Origin: Clostridia bacterium | Lineage (GTDB): Bacteria > Bacillota > Clostridia > Oscillospirales > CAG-272 | Assembly (NCBI GenBank): GCA_017461385.1 | Contig: JAFTXZ010000003.1 | Coordinates: forward strand, 62,001 to 126,000 | Direction of reading: 5' to 3' | DNA length: 64,000 bases | In this document: positions 52,108 through 60,509 of the stretch, in pieces | Position numbering within the stretch: the first letter of the stretch is position 1 | Layout: each line of letters opens with the position of its first letter | Position numbers and translations under genes: made by a program | Notes under the pieces: model-generated | The model's input: the letters and a program-made list of their open reading frames with translations, nothing else | Told to the model about the DNA's origin: nothing | The model's database searches: none

Positions 52108-53244
52108 ATGTCAAGCTATCAGCTTTACGTGTTTTTGATGTGTCTTGTGGTTTTTATTCTTTTGACGTCTCTTTCAATCTTTTGCATAGCCGTAATTTTA
52201 CGCTTGTCGCTTAGATTGATTAATCATGGTGTAGATGACAAGAAAATAATCGACGAGCACAAAAAGAACCAAGGTAAAAAACGTAAAACTAAATATGCTA
52301 AGCTTTTCGATTATGCCTTTTCTGGTATAATCTGTTTTGTTGTGCTCGCTATGCTTGTATGCTCCTTTGTAGTTAAGGGAAACGAAAGAGCCGTTGTTGG
52401 AAATATGCCTGTTTATAGAATTGTAAACACAGGCTCCATGGCAAAGAAAAACGAGAAAAACACTTATCTTGTAAAAAACGGCTTAGACAATCAAATTCAA
52501 ACCTTTGACTTAATAAAAACAGAAAGACTTCCTGGGGAATTTGAGCTTAAGCTATACGATATCGTTGTTTACGAGGTGGACGACATGCTAATCGTTCACC
52601 GTATAGTTGAAATTGAGGAGCCAAATAGCACTCACCCAAGCTGTCGACATTTCAAATTACAGGGTGACGCAGTTGAATCTCCTGACCGCTTTCCTGTTTT
52701 ATACAGTCAAATGCGCGCTATTTACCGTGATAGTCGCATACCATTTATTGGTAGCTTTATTATGTTTATGCAGTCTCCAGCAGGCTGGCTTTGTGCCTTG
52801 CTTGTTCTTGTTGCATTGCTTGCTATGCCTATTCTTGACAGTAAGCTTGAAAAGGCAAGGAAAAAGCGCTTGCAAATTTATCTTGACAAGCAAAAGCCAA
52901 GCAATATGCACAAGGGTGCAACGGTTATTATTCTTAAGGATGCTGAGGGCAAAATCGCAGAGATTAGCCTAGACGTGCTTGAATCTAATTTTGAAAAATA
53001 TAAAACCGTTGATATTCGCTCCCTTAAGAAAAAGGGCTTAGTCGATGAGGATTGCAGAAAGCTTAGAATTTTAGCCAAGGGTGAGCTTAAGAAGCCACTT
53101 GTTATTAAGGCTCATTACCTTGAGCCATTGGCAATTAAGAAAATTAAGCAGGCTGGCGGACAAATTGTCAAGATTGCCCCCTTTGTTGATAAGAAAATTA
53201 TAAGACCAAGGTCTATGAAAGCAGGGGGTGGCGCTAATGGTTAA
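52108..53244 (+). CDS. sipW: SipW-type signal peptidase I fused to a uL15-like C-terminal domain
   Basis: 378 residues. Transmembrane helices at about 6-31 and 70-92 precede a signal peptidase domain of the Ser-His (ER/SipW) kind: nucleophile in IVNTGSM (Ser110) and IVHRIVEIE (His164), then FKLQGDAVESPD. A helix pair region at 212-240 follows. Residues 270-357 resemble the C-terminal part of ribosomal protein L15: ISLDVLES, VDIRSLKKKGLV, LRILAKGELKKPLVIKAHYL, AIKKIKQAGGQIVKI. It would cleave the two neighbouring SipW-type signal peptides. The role of the L15-like domain, predicted cytoplasmic, is unknown. CAAAGGAG precedes the ATG. Confidence 0.85.
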   Translation: MSSYQLYVFLMCLVVFILLTSLSIFCIAVILRLSLRLINHGVDDKKIIDEHKKNQGKKRKTKYAKLFDYAFSGIICFVVLAMLVCSFVVKGNERAVVGNMPVYRIVNTGSMAKKNEKNTYLVKNGLDNQIQTFDLIKTERLPGEFELKLYDIVVYEVDDMLIVHRIVEIEEPNSTHPSCRHFKLQGDAVESPDRFPVLYSQMRAIYRDSRIPFIGSFIMFMQSPAGWLCALLVLVALLAMPILDSKLEKARKKRLQIYLDKQKPSNMHKGATVIILKDAEGKIAEISLDVLESNFEKYKTVDIRSLKKKGLVDEDCRKLRILAKGELKKPLVIKAHYLEPLAIKKIKQAGGQIVKIAPFVDKKIIRPRSMKAGGGANG

Positions 53245-53875
53245 ACGCTTCGCTTTGATTATAAGCTGGGTTCTTATTCTTTCTACAATAGGTGGAGTCT
53301 ATGCAACCTGGAATTATGCTACATATCCCATTCAGTCCGTTCATCAAAATCTGGGCGTTACTCTTTCGGAATTCCACTATCCGCCTGAGGAGATTTTGCC
53401 CGGTGGTGATAATGATAGTGAGGTTGAGCTGGGTGGAAACCACTATACAGTAGTTAAGCTTATTGTTGACGAGGCTGGTAGGGGCTATAGCTTAAACGAT
53501 GCTAACTCAATAATTCATTCCCTGCTTGAATCCTATGACAGCATTTACTCTAACCAAAAGATTTCTGGTGGTAACCTAAAATTTATTCTTGACCCAAAGA
53601 ATAATACCCACAAGCTCTACTATGCAATGGAAAGGATCAGTGAAGATATATATTACATTTATACCTATTCAATTGATGATCTTGCAACAGTGGGAGGCAC
53701 AGATTTAGAGCTTCCTGTTTATAGAACAGAGGTTAATAAAATCGATGGAACGTGGACTCTTTACGATAGCCATATTGGCTACGCAAAATCCGTAGAGCTT
53801 TCCTCTCTCGGCTTTTCGTCAATGTCGCAAACCTTGAACTACGTAATAGACGTAAGCTCTTGGCGCCACGAATAG
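53237..53875 (+). CDS. SipW-type exported protein, second candidate substrate
   Basis: About 212 residues from ATG 53237 (AGGGGG upstream); the start overlaps the signal peptidase stop by 8 bp. MVKRFALIISWVLILSTIGG then VYATWNYA is a SipW-dependent signal sequence. The mature protein has no recognised domain, is rich in Tyr, Ser and Asp, and contains no second membrane helix. It differs from the first substrate in sequence, so the pair may be a major subunit and an accessory or anchor protein, as with TasA and TapA; that is inference. Confidence 0.8.
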   Translation: MVKRFALIISWVLILSTIGGVYATWNYATYPIQSVHQNLGVTLSEFHYPPEEILPGGDNDSEVELGGNHYTVVKLIVDEAGRGYSLNDANSIIHSLLESYDSIYSNQKISGGNLKFILDPKNNTHKLYYAMERISEDIYYIYTYSIDDLATVGGTDLELPVYRTEVNKIDGTWTLYDSHIGYAKSVELSSLGFSSMSQTLNYVIDVSSWRHE

Positions 53876-53896
53876 ATTAGCAACGATTAAAAGAAA

Positions 53897-53927
53897 TAAA
53901 AAAGGCAGACCTGTGTCTGCCTTTTTT
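53897..53927. terminator. Bidirectional intrinsic terminator
   Basis: Stem AAAAGGCAGAC / GTCTGCCTTTT with a CTGT loop, between the convergent SipW cassette and the DUF6062 gene. Confidence 0.85.
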
Positions 53928-54642
53928 ATTTCTTTTCCTTGTCTACTCCACTTGATAAGAATCTTATTGTGCGTTCAACTGAATCCTTTGAATCGTACCA
54001 AGGCTCGGTGTCGTAGCGGTAGTCAAACTTCTTGCAAAACCAAGAAACGTCGTTTTTTAGCTTTTCAAGATATGCGTTTTGTATCTCGCTTACGTCCTTT
54101 GAAAGCTCTGCGAGCTTTTTCTTGTCAAGCTTTGCTACTGCCAGAGTCATAAATCTTTCATAATGAGGTAAGCAAAAGCATTTTTGCGCCTTTAGCTTTA
54201 CCTTAAAATCCACGTCGTAGGCATAGAGTAAAACAGCGGTTTCAAGCATTCTTGAAAAATTGTACTCAATTCTTTCGCAAATATAACAGCTTTTGCCAAG
54301 GCTGTTTGCTGTTTTAATAGATTTTTTAGCCTGCGTACCTGTTAGATTTGTGAGGAAATTGCCCTTCATTTTACCCTTTATAGTATCTAGATGGCTTTCC
54401 AAAATTAATGCCAAGGACAAGCGATTGTTCTTTTCAAGCATAAGTGCATAGTGATCCTTGCAAAAGCCCTTTTCATTAGTTTGTATTCTTGTATTTGGCT
54501 CCATCATAGAAGGGCCAAGAGCTAATTCAACCTCTTTTTTCTCTAGCTTTTCAAAAAGCTTACAAAACGGGCATTCGTAGCCCTTTTCATCTCTTGCCTG
54601 CTCAAAGGCTTCATTTACGGGGATAGTATAAATCTGCTCCAT
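53926..54642 (-). CDS. DUF6062 family protein
   Basis: A 238-residue protein with ECPFCKLFEKLEKKEVE and SCYICERIEYNFSRM (two CxxC pairs), plus KGFCKDHYALML and CLPHYERFM, a pattern of paired Cys and Cys-x-x-His that recalls DUF6062 proteins of Clostridia. Likely metal-binding and cytoplasmic; function unknown. It is divergent from ogg. Confidence 0.85.
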   Translation of the reverse strand: MEQIYTIPVNEAFEQARDEKGYECPFCKLFEKLEKKEVELALGPSMMEPNTRIQTNEKGFCKDHYALMLEKNNRLSLALILESHLDTIKGKMKGNFLTNLTGTQAKKSIKTANSLGKSCYICERIEYNFSRMLETAVLLYAYDVDFKVKLKAQKCFCLPHYERFMTLAVAKLDKKKLAELSKDVSEIQNAYLEKLKNDVSWFCKKFDYRYDTEPWYDSKDSVERTIRFLSSGVDKEKK

Positions 54643-54670
54643 ATTTTTTCCTTTCGGTTATTTTTGGTAC

Positions 54671-54699
54671 TTGATTTAATTTAATTATAAATGTATAAT
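54671..54699 (+). promoter_or_regulatory. Promoter of the 8-oxoguanine glycosylase gene
   Basis: TTGATT, 17-bp spacer, TATAAT, 39 bp before the ATG at 54739. Confidence 0.6.
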
Positions 54700-54738
54700 T
54701 AAGATAATGCAACATTTTTTTGGAAAAGGGGGTATCTT

Positions 54739-55608
54739 ATGAAGATTACACAAGGCTATGAGCGTGGTGTTCCTTACGTTTATCTTGAGGAAATTCCAGC
54801 ATTTAGCGTAGAAAAAAGCTTTGACTGTGGTCAATGCTTCAGATTTGACCCCGTTTCCACATTTGAAAGGCGCTTTCAGGTGGGAGGTGTTGCTCTTGGC
54901 AAATACGTAATTTTTGCACAGGACAACGAAAATGAGCTCTACATTTATAATGCCACAAGGGACGACTACCTTTCCCTCTGGGAAAAATATCTTTCCCTTG
55001 ATTGCGATTACGAAAAAAAGCACAAAACACTTCAATCCTTAAAAAACGAGCATTTAACAAAGGCTATTGAGCTTGGAAACGGTATTAGAATTTTAAGGCA
55101 AGAGCCTTGGGAGGCGCTTTGTAGCTTTATCATTTCTCAAAATAATAATATACCCAGAATTAAAAAAATTATTTCCTCCCTTTGCCAAAGGTATGGAAGA
55201 AAAATTGAATTTTTAGGCGAAGCGCACTACTCGTTTCCTACGTACAATGCTCTTTATGAGGCGGGAGTTGACGAAATTTTTGCTCTCAAAACTGGCTTTC
55301 GCGCAAAATATATTTTTGATGCCTGTAAAACCCTTTTAGAAAACGAGGACTTTTTACAACGTGTAAGCGAAGCAGACTTTAAGTGCGCCGAGGAGCTTTT
55401 ATGCACGATTAAGGGGGTAGGCAAAAAGGTGGCAGGCTGCGTCTTGCTTTTTGGCTTCGACCGTGGCGAGGGCTTCCCCGTTGACGTACATATTAAGCGC
55501 ACCCTTGAAAAATATTTTCCAAACGGACTTGATTTTTCTCTTTTAGGGGACAGTGCAGGACTATGTCAGCAATATTTATTTTATTACGAAAGATATTTAG
55601 GTCAATAG
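54739..55608 (+). CDS. ogg: 8-oxoguanine DNA glycosylase / AP lyase (Ogg1 type)
   Basis: 289 residues. The N-terminal OGG_N part (SFDCGQCFRFDP) precedes the HhH-GPD core: WEALCSFIISQNNNIPRIKKII, the hairpin with catalytic Lys and downstream Asp in CTIKGVGKKVAGCVLLFGFD and FPVDVHIKRTL. It excises oxidised guanine. The family and length (OGG1-like rather than MutM) are clear. Confidence 0.92.
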   Translation: MKITQGYERGVPYVYLEEIPAFSVEKSFDCGQCFRFDPVSTFERRFQVGGVALGKYVIFAQDNENELYIYNATRDDYLSLWEKYLSLDCDYEKKHKTLQSLKNEHLTKAIELGNGIRILRQEPWEALCSFIISQNNNIPRIKKIISSLCQRYGRKIEFLGEAHYSFPTYNALYEAGVDEIFALKTGFRAKYIFDACKTLLENEDFLQRVSEADFKCAEELLCTIKGVGKKVAGCVLLFGFDRGEGFPVDVHIKRTLEKYFPNGLDFSLLGDSAGLCQQYLFYYERYLGQ

Positions 55609-55610
55609 GC

Positions 55611-55639
55611 TTGACTAAATATAAAAATTAAGCTATAAT
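55611..55639 (+). promoter_or_regulatory. sigma-A promoter of kdgK
   Basis: TTGACT, 17-bp spacer, TATAAT, 44 bp before the ATG at 55684. Confidence 0.75.
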
Positions 55640-55683
55640 TTGAATAGTCCGTAGGACTAAATATTTCTATTTGAGGTAAAATT

Positions 55684-56709
55684 ATGAAAACAGTATGCTT
55701 CGGCGAAATTATGCTAAGACTCAATCCTTGTGGCTACACAAGATTTGTTCAAACAGATACATTTGGCGCTACCTATGGCGGTGGCGAGGCTAACGTGGCA
55801 GTATCTCTTGCTAACTACGGCATTGATGCATCCTACGTTACAAAGCTTCCTAAGCACGAAATCGGTCAAAGCGCAGTTAATTCCTTAAGAAAATACGGCG
55901 TTGACACAAGTGATATTGTAAGAGGTGGCGAAAGAGTTGGTATTTACTACCTTGAAACAGGCGCATCACAGCGTCCATCAAAGGTAATTTACGACAGAGC
56001 CTACTCTGCAATTGCACTTGCAAAAAGAAGCGACTTTGACTGGGAGAAAATTCTTGAGGGTGCAAGCTGGTTCCACTTTACAGGTATTACCCCAGCTCTA
56101 GGCGGAGAGCTTCCTGAAATTTGTATGGACGCACTTACAGTATGCCGTAAAAAGGGCATCACAACAAGCTGTGATCTTAACTACCGTAAGAACCTTTGGA
56201 CAACCGAGGAGGCTGGCAGGGTAATGGGTCAGCTTATGAAGCTTGTTGACGTATGTATTGCAAACGAGGAGGATGCTGAAAAGGTATTCGGCATCAAGGC
56301 TGAAAACACAGACGTTGATAAGGGTGTTGTAAATCACGACGGCTACAAGAGCGTTGCAAAGCAATTGTCCGACACCTTTGGCTTTAAGAGAGTTGCAATT
56401 ACACTTCGTACAAGCATTTCTGCAAATGATAATATTTGGGCTGCTATGCTTTATGATAAGAGTGAGAATGAATATTACTTCTCTCGCTCCTACAATATAC
56501 ATATTGTTGACCGTGTAGGCGGTGGCGACTCCTTCGGCGGTGGACTTATCTATGCTTCACTTATGAACAAGTCCTCACAGGACGTTATCGAATTTGCCGT
56601 TGCTGCATCATGTCTGAAGCACACCATTATAGGCGACTATAACCTAGTATCCGTTGCTGAGGTTGAGGGCCTAATCAAGGGTGGCGGAAGCGGAAGAGTT
56701 CAGAGATAA
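55684..56709 (+). CDS. kdgK: PfkB-family sugar kinase, probable 2-dehydro-3-deoxygluconokinase
   Basis: 341 residues of the ribokinase fold. FGEIMLRLNP and GGGEANVAVSLANYG at the N-terminus are typical of KDG kinases; DLNYRKNLW and the catalytic-Asp motif DRVGGGDSFGGGL follow. It phosphorylates KDG to KDPG, linking uronate breakdown to the Entner-Doudoroff aldolase. No aldolase is adjacent; it is monocistronic with its own promoter and terminator, so another ketose substrate remains possible. Confidence 0.85.
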   Translation: MKTVCFGEIMLRLNPCGYTRFVQTDTFGATYGGGEANVAVSLANYGIDASYVTKLPKHEIGQSAVNSLRKYGVDTSDIVRGGERVGIYYLETGASQRPSKVIYDRAYSAIALAKRSDFDWEKILEGASWFHFTGITPALGGELPEICMDALTVCRKKGITTSCDLNYRKNLWTTEEAGRVMGQLMKLVDVCIANEEDAEKVFGIKAENTDVDKGVVNHDGYKSVAKQLSDTFGFKRVAITLRTSISANDNIWAAMLYDKSENEYYFSRSYNIHIVDRVGGGDSFGGGLIYASLMNKSSQDVIEFAVAASCLKHTIIGDYNLVSVAEVEGLIKGGGSGRVQR

Positions 56710-56716
56710 GAAAACT

Positions 56717-56743
56717 AAAAGACCTAGGCAAGCTAGGTCTTTT
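56717..56743 (+). terminator. Intrinsic terminator of kdgK
   Basis: Stem AAAAGACCTAG / CTAGGTCTTTT. Confidence 0.85.
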
Positions 56744-56769
56744 GTTTTCAATGAAAACCTTTTTGCAAA

Positions 56770-56818
56770 AGGGGTAAATCAACTATGTTGATGAAATCCT
56801 TGCCCTGCAAGGGTTATA
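56770..56818. repeat. Short palindrome array of the AAATC type
   Basis: TAAATCAAC-TAT-GTTGATG followed by AAATCCTTGC-CCT-GCAAGG: two small palindromes each linked to AAATC. Similar arrays lie at 59691-59766 and 61553-61616. Confidence 0.55.
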
Positions 56819-56848
56819 GGTTAATTTATTTTTGGGAGCGTTAAATCT

Positions 56849-57652
56849 GTGAAAAAATTTGATTACAAGAATAAGGTTGCAATTATTACGGGGGCATCAA
56901 GTGGAATTGGCAAGACTCTTGCAACCGAGCTAATTATAAAATACAATTGCACTGTTTATGCAGTGGCAAGAAACGAGGAGAGACTAAATCTTACAAAGCA
57001 AAGCCTTGGGGAAAAATACATACCCACGCCCTTTGACGTTTGCCTAGAGGAAAATTGGCAAAGCTTTGCCCAAAAGCTAAAAAACGACGGGACAAGTGTA
57101 GATATTTTAATAAATTGTGCAGGAATTTTACCTAAATTCAAGCAATTTGAAAAGAGCAATCCAAGTGAGCTTAAGGAGGTTTTTGACATAAACTTCTTTT
57201 CCTGTGTTTATTCCTGTCATCACCTAAGAGAATGTATAAGTGGTGGGGGTATGATAATAAATATCTCCAGTGCCTCTGCTCTTTGCCCATTTTCTGGAGT
57301 TAGCGCTTATTCCTCGTCAAAATCGGCCCTTGATAGATTTTCAACTACTCTTGCCTATGAAAGTAAGGACATATCTGTAACTACTGTGTTACCCGGCTTC
57401 GTTAAGACCGATATTATGAAAAACCAAAATGCCACCCAAAAGGACAAGTCCTTAATTGACAAGTTTAGCGCCAACCCAAGTAAAATTACAAGAAAAATCC
57501 TAAAGAAAGCAAGGAAACGCAAAAAGCGAATAATCCTAGGCTTTGACGGACGGCTTCTCGGCTTCTTGTATAAGCATTTTCCCAACCTTGCGCCTAAGGT
57601 TATAGGCAAATTCCTCAAAAAATCGGGTCTTGAACTATTTTCCGACCTTTAG
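56849..57652 (+). CDS. Short-chain dehydrogenase/reductase (SDR)
   Basis: 267 residues from GTG 56849. Cofactor motif IITGASSGIGKTLA (TGxxxGIG), INCAG (NNAG-type), active-site Ser in INISSASALC, and YSSSK as the YxxxK catalytic pair. The Lys-rich C-terminal region (KKARKRKKRIILGFDG) and a hydrophobic end suggest membrane association. It reduces or oxidises an alcohol/ketone with NAD(P); substrate unknown. Confidence 0.9.
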   Translation: MKKFDYKNKVAIITGASSGIGKTLATELIIKYNCTVYAVARNEERLNLTKQSLGEKYIPTPFDVCLEENWQSFAQKLKNDGTSVDILINCAGILPKFKQFEKSNPSELKEVFDINFFSCVYSCHHLRECISGGGMIINISSASALCPFSGVSAYSSSKSALDRFSTTLAYESKDISVTTVLPGFVKTDIMKNQNATQKDKSLIDKFSANPSKITRKILKKARKRKKRIILGFDGRLLGFLYKHFPNLAPKVIGKFLKKSGLELFSDL

Positions 57653-57664
57653 ACACGCAACTTG

Positions 57665-57686
57665 AAAAGCCCTTTAGGGCTTTTTT
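57665..57686 (+). terminator. Intrinsic terminator of the SDR gene
   Basis: AAAAGCCCT-TT-AGGGCTTTT followed by more T. Confidence 0.8.
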
Positions 57687-57728
57687 CTTTATTCTGTTGC
57701 TTTGTGCATTTTTTACAAATTTTGCTTA

Positions 57729-57744
57729 TTTTTTTTTTTTTTTT
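57729..57744 (+). repeat. Homopolymer T16 tract
   Basis: Sixteen consecutive T ending 10 bp before the -35 box of the LRR gene promoter. Confidence 0.9.
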
Positions 57745-57754
57745 GTGAACGTTG

Positions 57755-57783
57755 TTGACTTTTCCACACCCCTGTGGTAAAAT
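57755..57783 (+). promoter_or_regulatory. sigma-A promoter of the secreted LRR gene
   Basis: TTGACT, 17-bp spacer containing CCACACCCCTGTGG (near-palindromic), TAAAAT, 41 bp before the ATG at 57825. Confidence 0.7.
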
Positions 57784-57824
57784 TCTTTTACAAAGGCTAC
57801 TATAATATTATTAAGGAGAATATT

Positions 57825-59648
57825 ATGAAAAAGAAATTACTTTTGACCCTTGCTATTGTATCTATTCTCGTTTGCGCACTTGCTCTTTCTGTTAGTGCAG
57901 AAGTATATGGCGAAAGCGACATATACTATTTTGATGCTACTGTTGAGGAGCTAAGTAGCAAAACAACTGAGGACGCATTGTTCTACACTCACAGAAATTC
58001 GGATGACGTTATCACTGAATACGAGGGAGCATTTCCAAAAACTAATGCATTAGGCGATGCAATTTCTTGGTATAAGTTAGGACAAGTAACTGTTGGCAGT
58101 GACATTTTCGTAGCTGTAAAGAGCTTCGTTACAACCGACCCTGCTTATAGCACAATTAACGCGGGTAATGGTATGTATAAATTTATCACCTCTGCCGGAC
58201 CAACTAAATCAAATATCGTTTCAATCAACTTCCCTAATGACTCAAACATTAAGAGCTTCTCCAACGGAAGCTCCTACGGATTTTACGCAACTACAGGCGA
58301 CTATTACCCAGAAGCCTCCGAGCTTTTGTTTGCATATTTCCCAAACACCTGGTGCGATTCCAACCGTATTGTTCAAGCTACACCTGTATTAGAGGTATAT
58401 ATTCACGTCGATGCTCCATTTAACGAAATAAATGGAACAGTTTATGAAGCGTCTACTCTTAACAACACAGCCTTTCATGGCTGTGAATCCGTAAGGAAAA
58501 TCGTTTTTCCTAGGGCATTAAAGGTTATCGCAAATGGTGCGCTAGCGGGTAACTCTTACGGTTCACTTTATCGTTGTATAAGCTTGACCGATGTCGTTTT
58601 CCCAGAGGGTTGTGGATTAACCACAATAGGTGCGCATGCTTTTTCACATTGTATGAGCCTTACTAGTCTTTCTCTTCCTAATACCGTTACAACAATCGGT
58701 CTAAGAGCATTCCAACAATGCCACTCCCTTCAGGAGCTTCGCTTAAGTGATAGTCTTACAACAATTACAGACGGTCAAAGTCTTCTTTGGGAATCAAAAA
58801 GCCTTACAAAGCTTTACTTACCCGCTACAATCATTTCAAACACAGCATCACTTACAGGCTCACACGTATTTCATGGTACTGGCACAAAGGGTGTAATCTT
58901 CTTCACAGGCTCACTTGAGGAATTAAACGCACTTAAGTCTATTCTTCAAAAGCCTAATGACAACCAACAAAGACTCATTCACGACAACGTGTTGGATTGG
59001 GATTCAACAATTTCAGATGACGAATACGTTCAAAAGGCAATCACCGACAACAAATATTACGTTGTATACAATTATAGTAAATGTAACGCATTCTACGAAA
59101 ACGAGCACGTAGGCGAGGAAAAGCTTGTATTCACAGGCGAAAAGCTACTTTCAAGCGCTAACGTTTGCGTAATTTGTACTCGTTGCAACAACACAGAAAC
59201 AACCGATACAAAGGACGCATTGTTTACAAATAACGGCTACTCAACAGATGGAAAGGGTACTATCATTCAAGGCTTTGTTATCAATAAAGCTCTTGTTGAA
59301 TTCTATGAGGAGTGGCTAGGAAATCTCAACTACGGTCTTGTTGCAGGCGTTTACTCTTACGTTGACGGCGAGGAAACAAAGTATCTACACCAAACAGGCG
59401 AGCTACTAACCCTTACCGAGGGCAACGTTGTAGCAAATGAAAAGGTTGCTTCCGTTTCCTTTGATGACAAGCCAGACTTTGAGGTATTTGAAATGAAGGT
59501 TTCAGGCCTTAAGGGCGACCTTGCTTCAACCGAGGTATTCTGCTGTGCTTACGTGGTTTATGGTGGCACAATCTATTACATGAATAACGACGTGGTTACA
59601 GAGGGTAACGCAGGCTCTGCAATTTCAATTGATAAAATTCCAGCATAA
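57825..59648 (+). CDS. Secreted BspA-like leucine-rich-repeat protein
   Basis: About 607 residues from ATG 57825 (AAGGAGAAT upstream; an in-frame extension to 57774 would start inside the promoter). The signal peptide KKKLLLTLAIVSILVCALAL with VSAEV cleavage has no lipobox. LRR_5 repeats are visible in the middle (TTIGAHAFSHCMSLTSLSLP, TTIGLRAFQQCHSLQELRL), with a CxxC pair in NVCVICTRCNN later. No LPXTG or other anchor was found, so it may be released or held by another component. Confidence 0.9.
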   Translation: MKKKLLLTLAIVSILVCALALSVSAEVYGESDIYYFDATVEELSSKTTEDALFYTHRNSDDVITEYEGAFPKTNALGDAISWYKLGQVTVGSDIFVAVKSFVTTDPAYSTINAGNGMYKFITSAGPTKSNIVSINFPNDSNIKSFSNGSSYGFYATTGDYYPEASELLFAYFPNTWCDSNRIVQATPVLEVYIHVDAPFNEINGTVYEASTLNNTAFHGCESVRKIVFPRALKVIANGALAGNSYGSLYRCISLTDVVFPEGCGLTTIGAHAFSHCMSLTSLSLPNTVTTIGLRAFQQCHSLQELRLSDSLTTITDGQSLLWESKSLTKLYLPATIISNTASLTGSHVFHGTGTKGVIFFTGSLEELNALKSILQKPNDNQQRLIHDNVLDWDSTISDDEYVQKAITDNKYYVVYNYSKCNAFYENEHVGEEKLVFTGEKLLSSANVCVICTRCNNTETTDTKDALFTNNGYSTDGKGTIIQGFVINKALVEFYEEWLGNLNYGLVAGVYSYVDGEETKYLHQTGELLTLTEGNVVANEKVASVSFDDKPDFEVFEMKVSGLKGDLASTEVFCCAYVVYGGTIYYMNNDVVTEGNAGSAISIDKIPA

Positions 59649-59650
59649 AG

Positions 59651-59685
59651 AAAAAAGACACTTACCAAGAGGTAAGTGTCTTTTT
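59651..59685 (+). terminator. Intrinsic terminator of the LRR gene
   Basis: Stem AGACACTTACC / GGTAAGTGTCT with A- and T-tracts. Confidence 0.85.
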
Positions 59686-59690
59686 AATTA

Positions 59691-59766
59691 AATCCGTCAA
59701 GACGGGTTAAATCAATACGTGATGAAATCCTGCTAAAGCACGATTAAATCCTTGCTACTCAAGGGT
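59691..59766. repeat. Palindrome array of the AAATC type
   Basis: Four modules: AAATCCGTC-AA-GACGG, AAATCA-ATACG-TGAT, AAATCCTGC-TAAA-GCA and AAATCCTTG-CTACT-CAAGG. It lies between the LRR gene terminator and the DUF554 stop. Confidence 0.6.
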
Positions 59767-59768
59767 TT

Positions 59769-60509
59769 TTACATAAACAAGCAAAGTAAGATTGGCAAAA
59801 AGACTGCCGGAAGCATATTTGCAATTTTAATTTTCGTTACGCCCAGCATATTAAGTCCGAGGGCACAAACGATAACTGAGCCAACGGCAGATATTTCTGT
59901 AATTGAGCCTGCCAAAAAAACGCTTAAGCCACTGGCACAAAGCTCAATTATACCCTGATACAAGAAAATTACCACCGAGGCAGCTGCAGCACCCAAGCCA
60001 AAGGCTGAAGAAAATACTACTGCAGTTACAAAGTCAAGGACGCATTTTGTGTACAAAAGCTCTTGATTAGCCCCACCTGAAAGTCCGCTTTCAAGAGCGC
60101 CCGTAATGGCTAACGCGCCCACGCAACAGGTGAGTGCAGTTGAAACAAAGGCTTTAGAAAAGCTCTTTTGTGCTCTACCCTCTGTAAGCTCCGGATGCTT
60201 AGGATTTACCTTGTTTTTTACAAATCTTCTCTCAACACTCTTGCCTAGCTTTTCAAACAAGCCATCAATGTCAATTATTGAGCCTATAACAGTACCTATA
60301 ACTAGGGAAATAAGCAAAACAATAGGCTTTTCCGAGTCTAGTGCCCCGTCAATCCCTATAACGATAACCACCACTGAAATGGCTTTCATAACACTGGTTG
60401 GTATATCTCTTAGTCTTGGATGCTTTTCAAAAACCTTTGAGAGAAAATTGCCCAGCACAGAGCCAATGATTACCACCAGGGCATTAAGAATGGTTGCTCT
60501 TAAAATCAT
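59769..60509 (-). CDS. DUF554 family membrane protein
   Basis: 246 residues, six to seven hydrophobic helices. LNALVVIIGSVLGNFL at the N-terminus, GTVIGSIIDIDG and CVGALAITGALESGLSG are hallmarks of DUF554 (YdfK/YqgA) proteins, probable transporters of unknown substrate. The start overlaps the rsmA stop by 4 bp. Confidence 0.92.
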   Translation of the reverse strand: MILRATILNALVVIIGSVLGNFLSKVFEKHPRLRDIPTSVMKAISVVVIVIGIDGALDSEKPIVLLISLVIGTVIGSIIDIDGLFEKLGKSVERRFVKNKVNPKHPELTEGRAQKSFSKAFVSTALTCCVGALAITGALESGLSGGANQELLYTKCVLDFVTAVVFSSAFGLGAAAASVVIFLYQGIIELCASGLSVFLAGSITEISAVGSVIVCALGLNMLGVTKIKIANMLPAVFLPILLCLFM

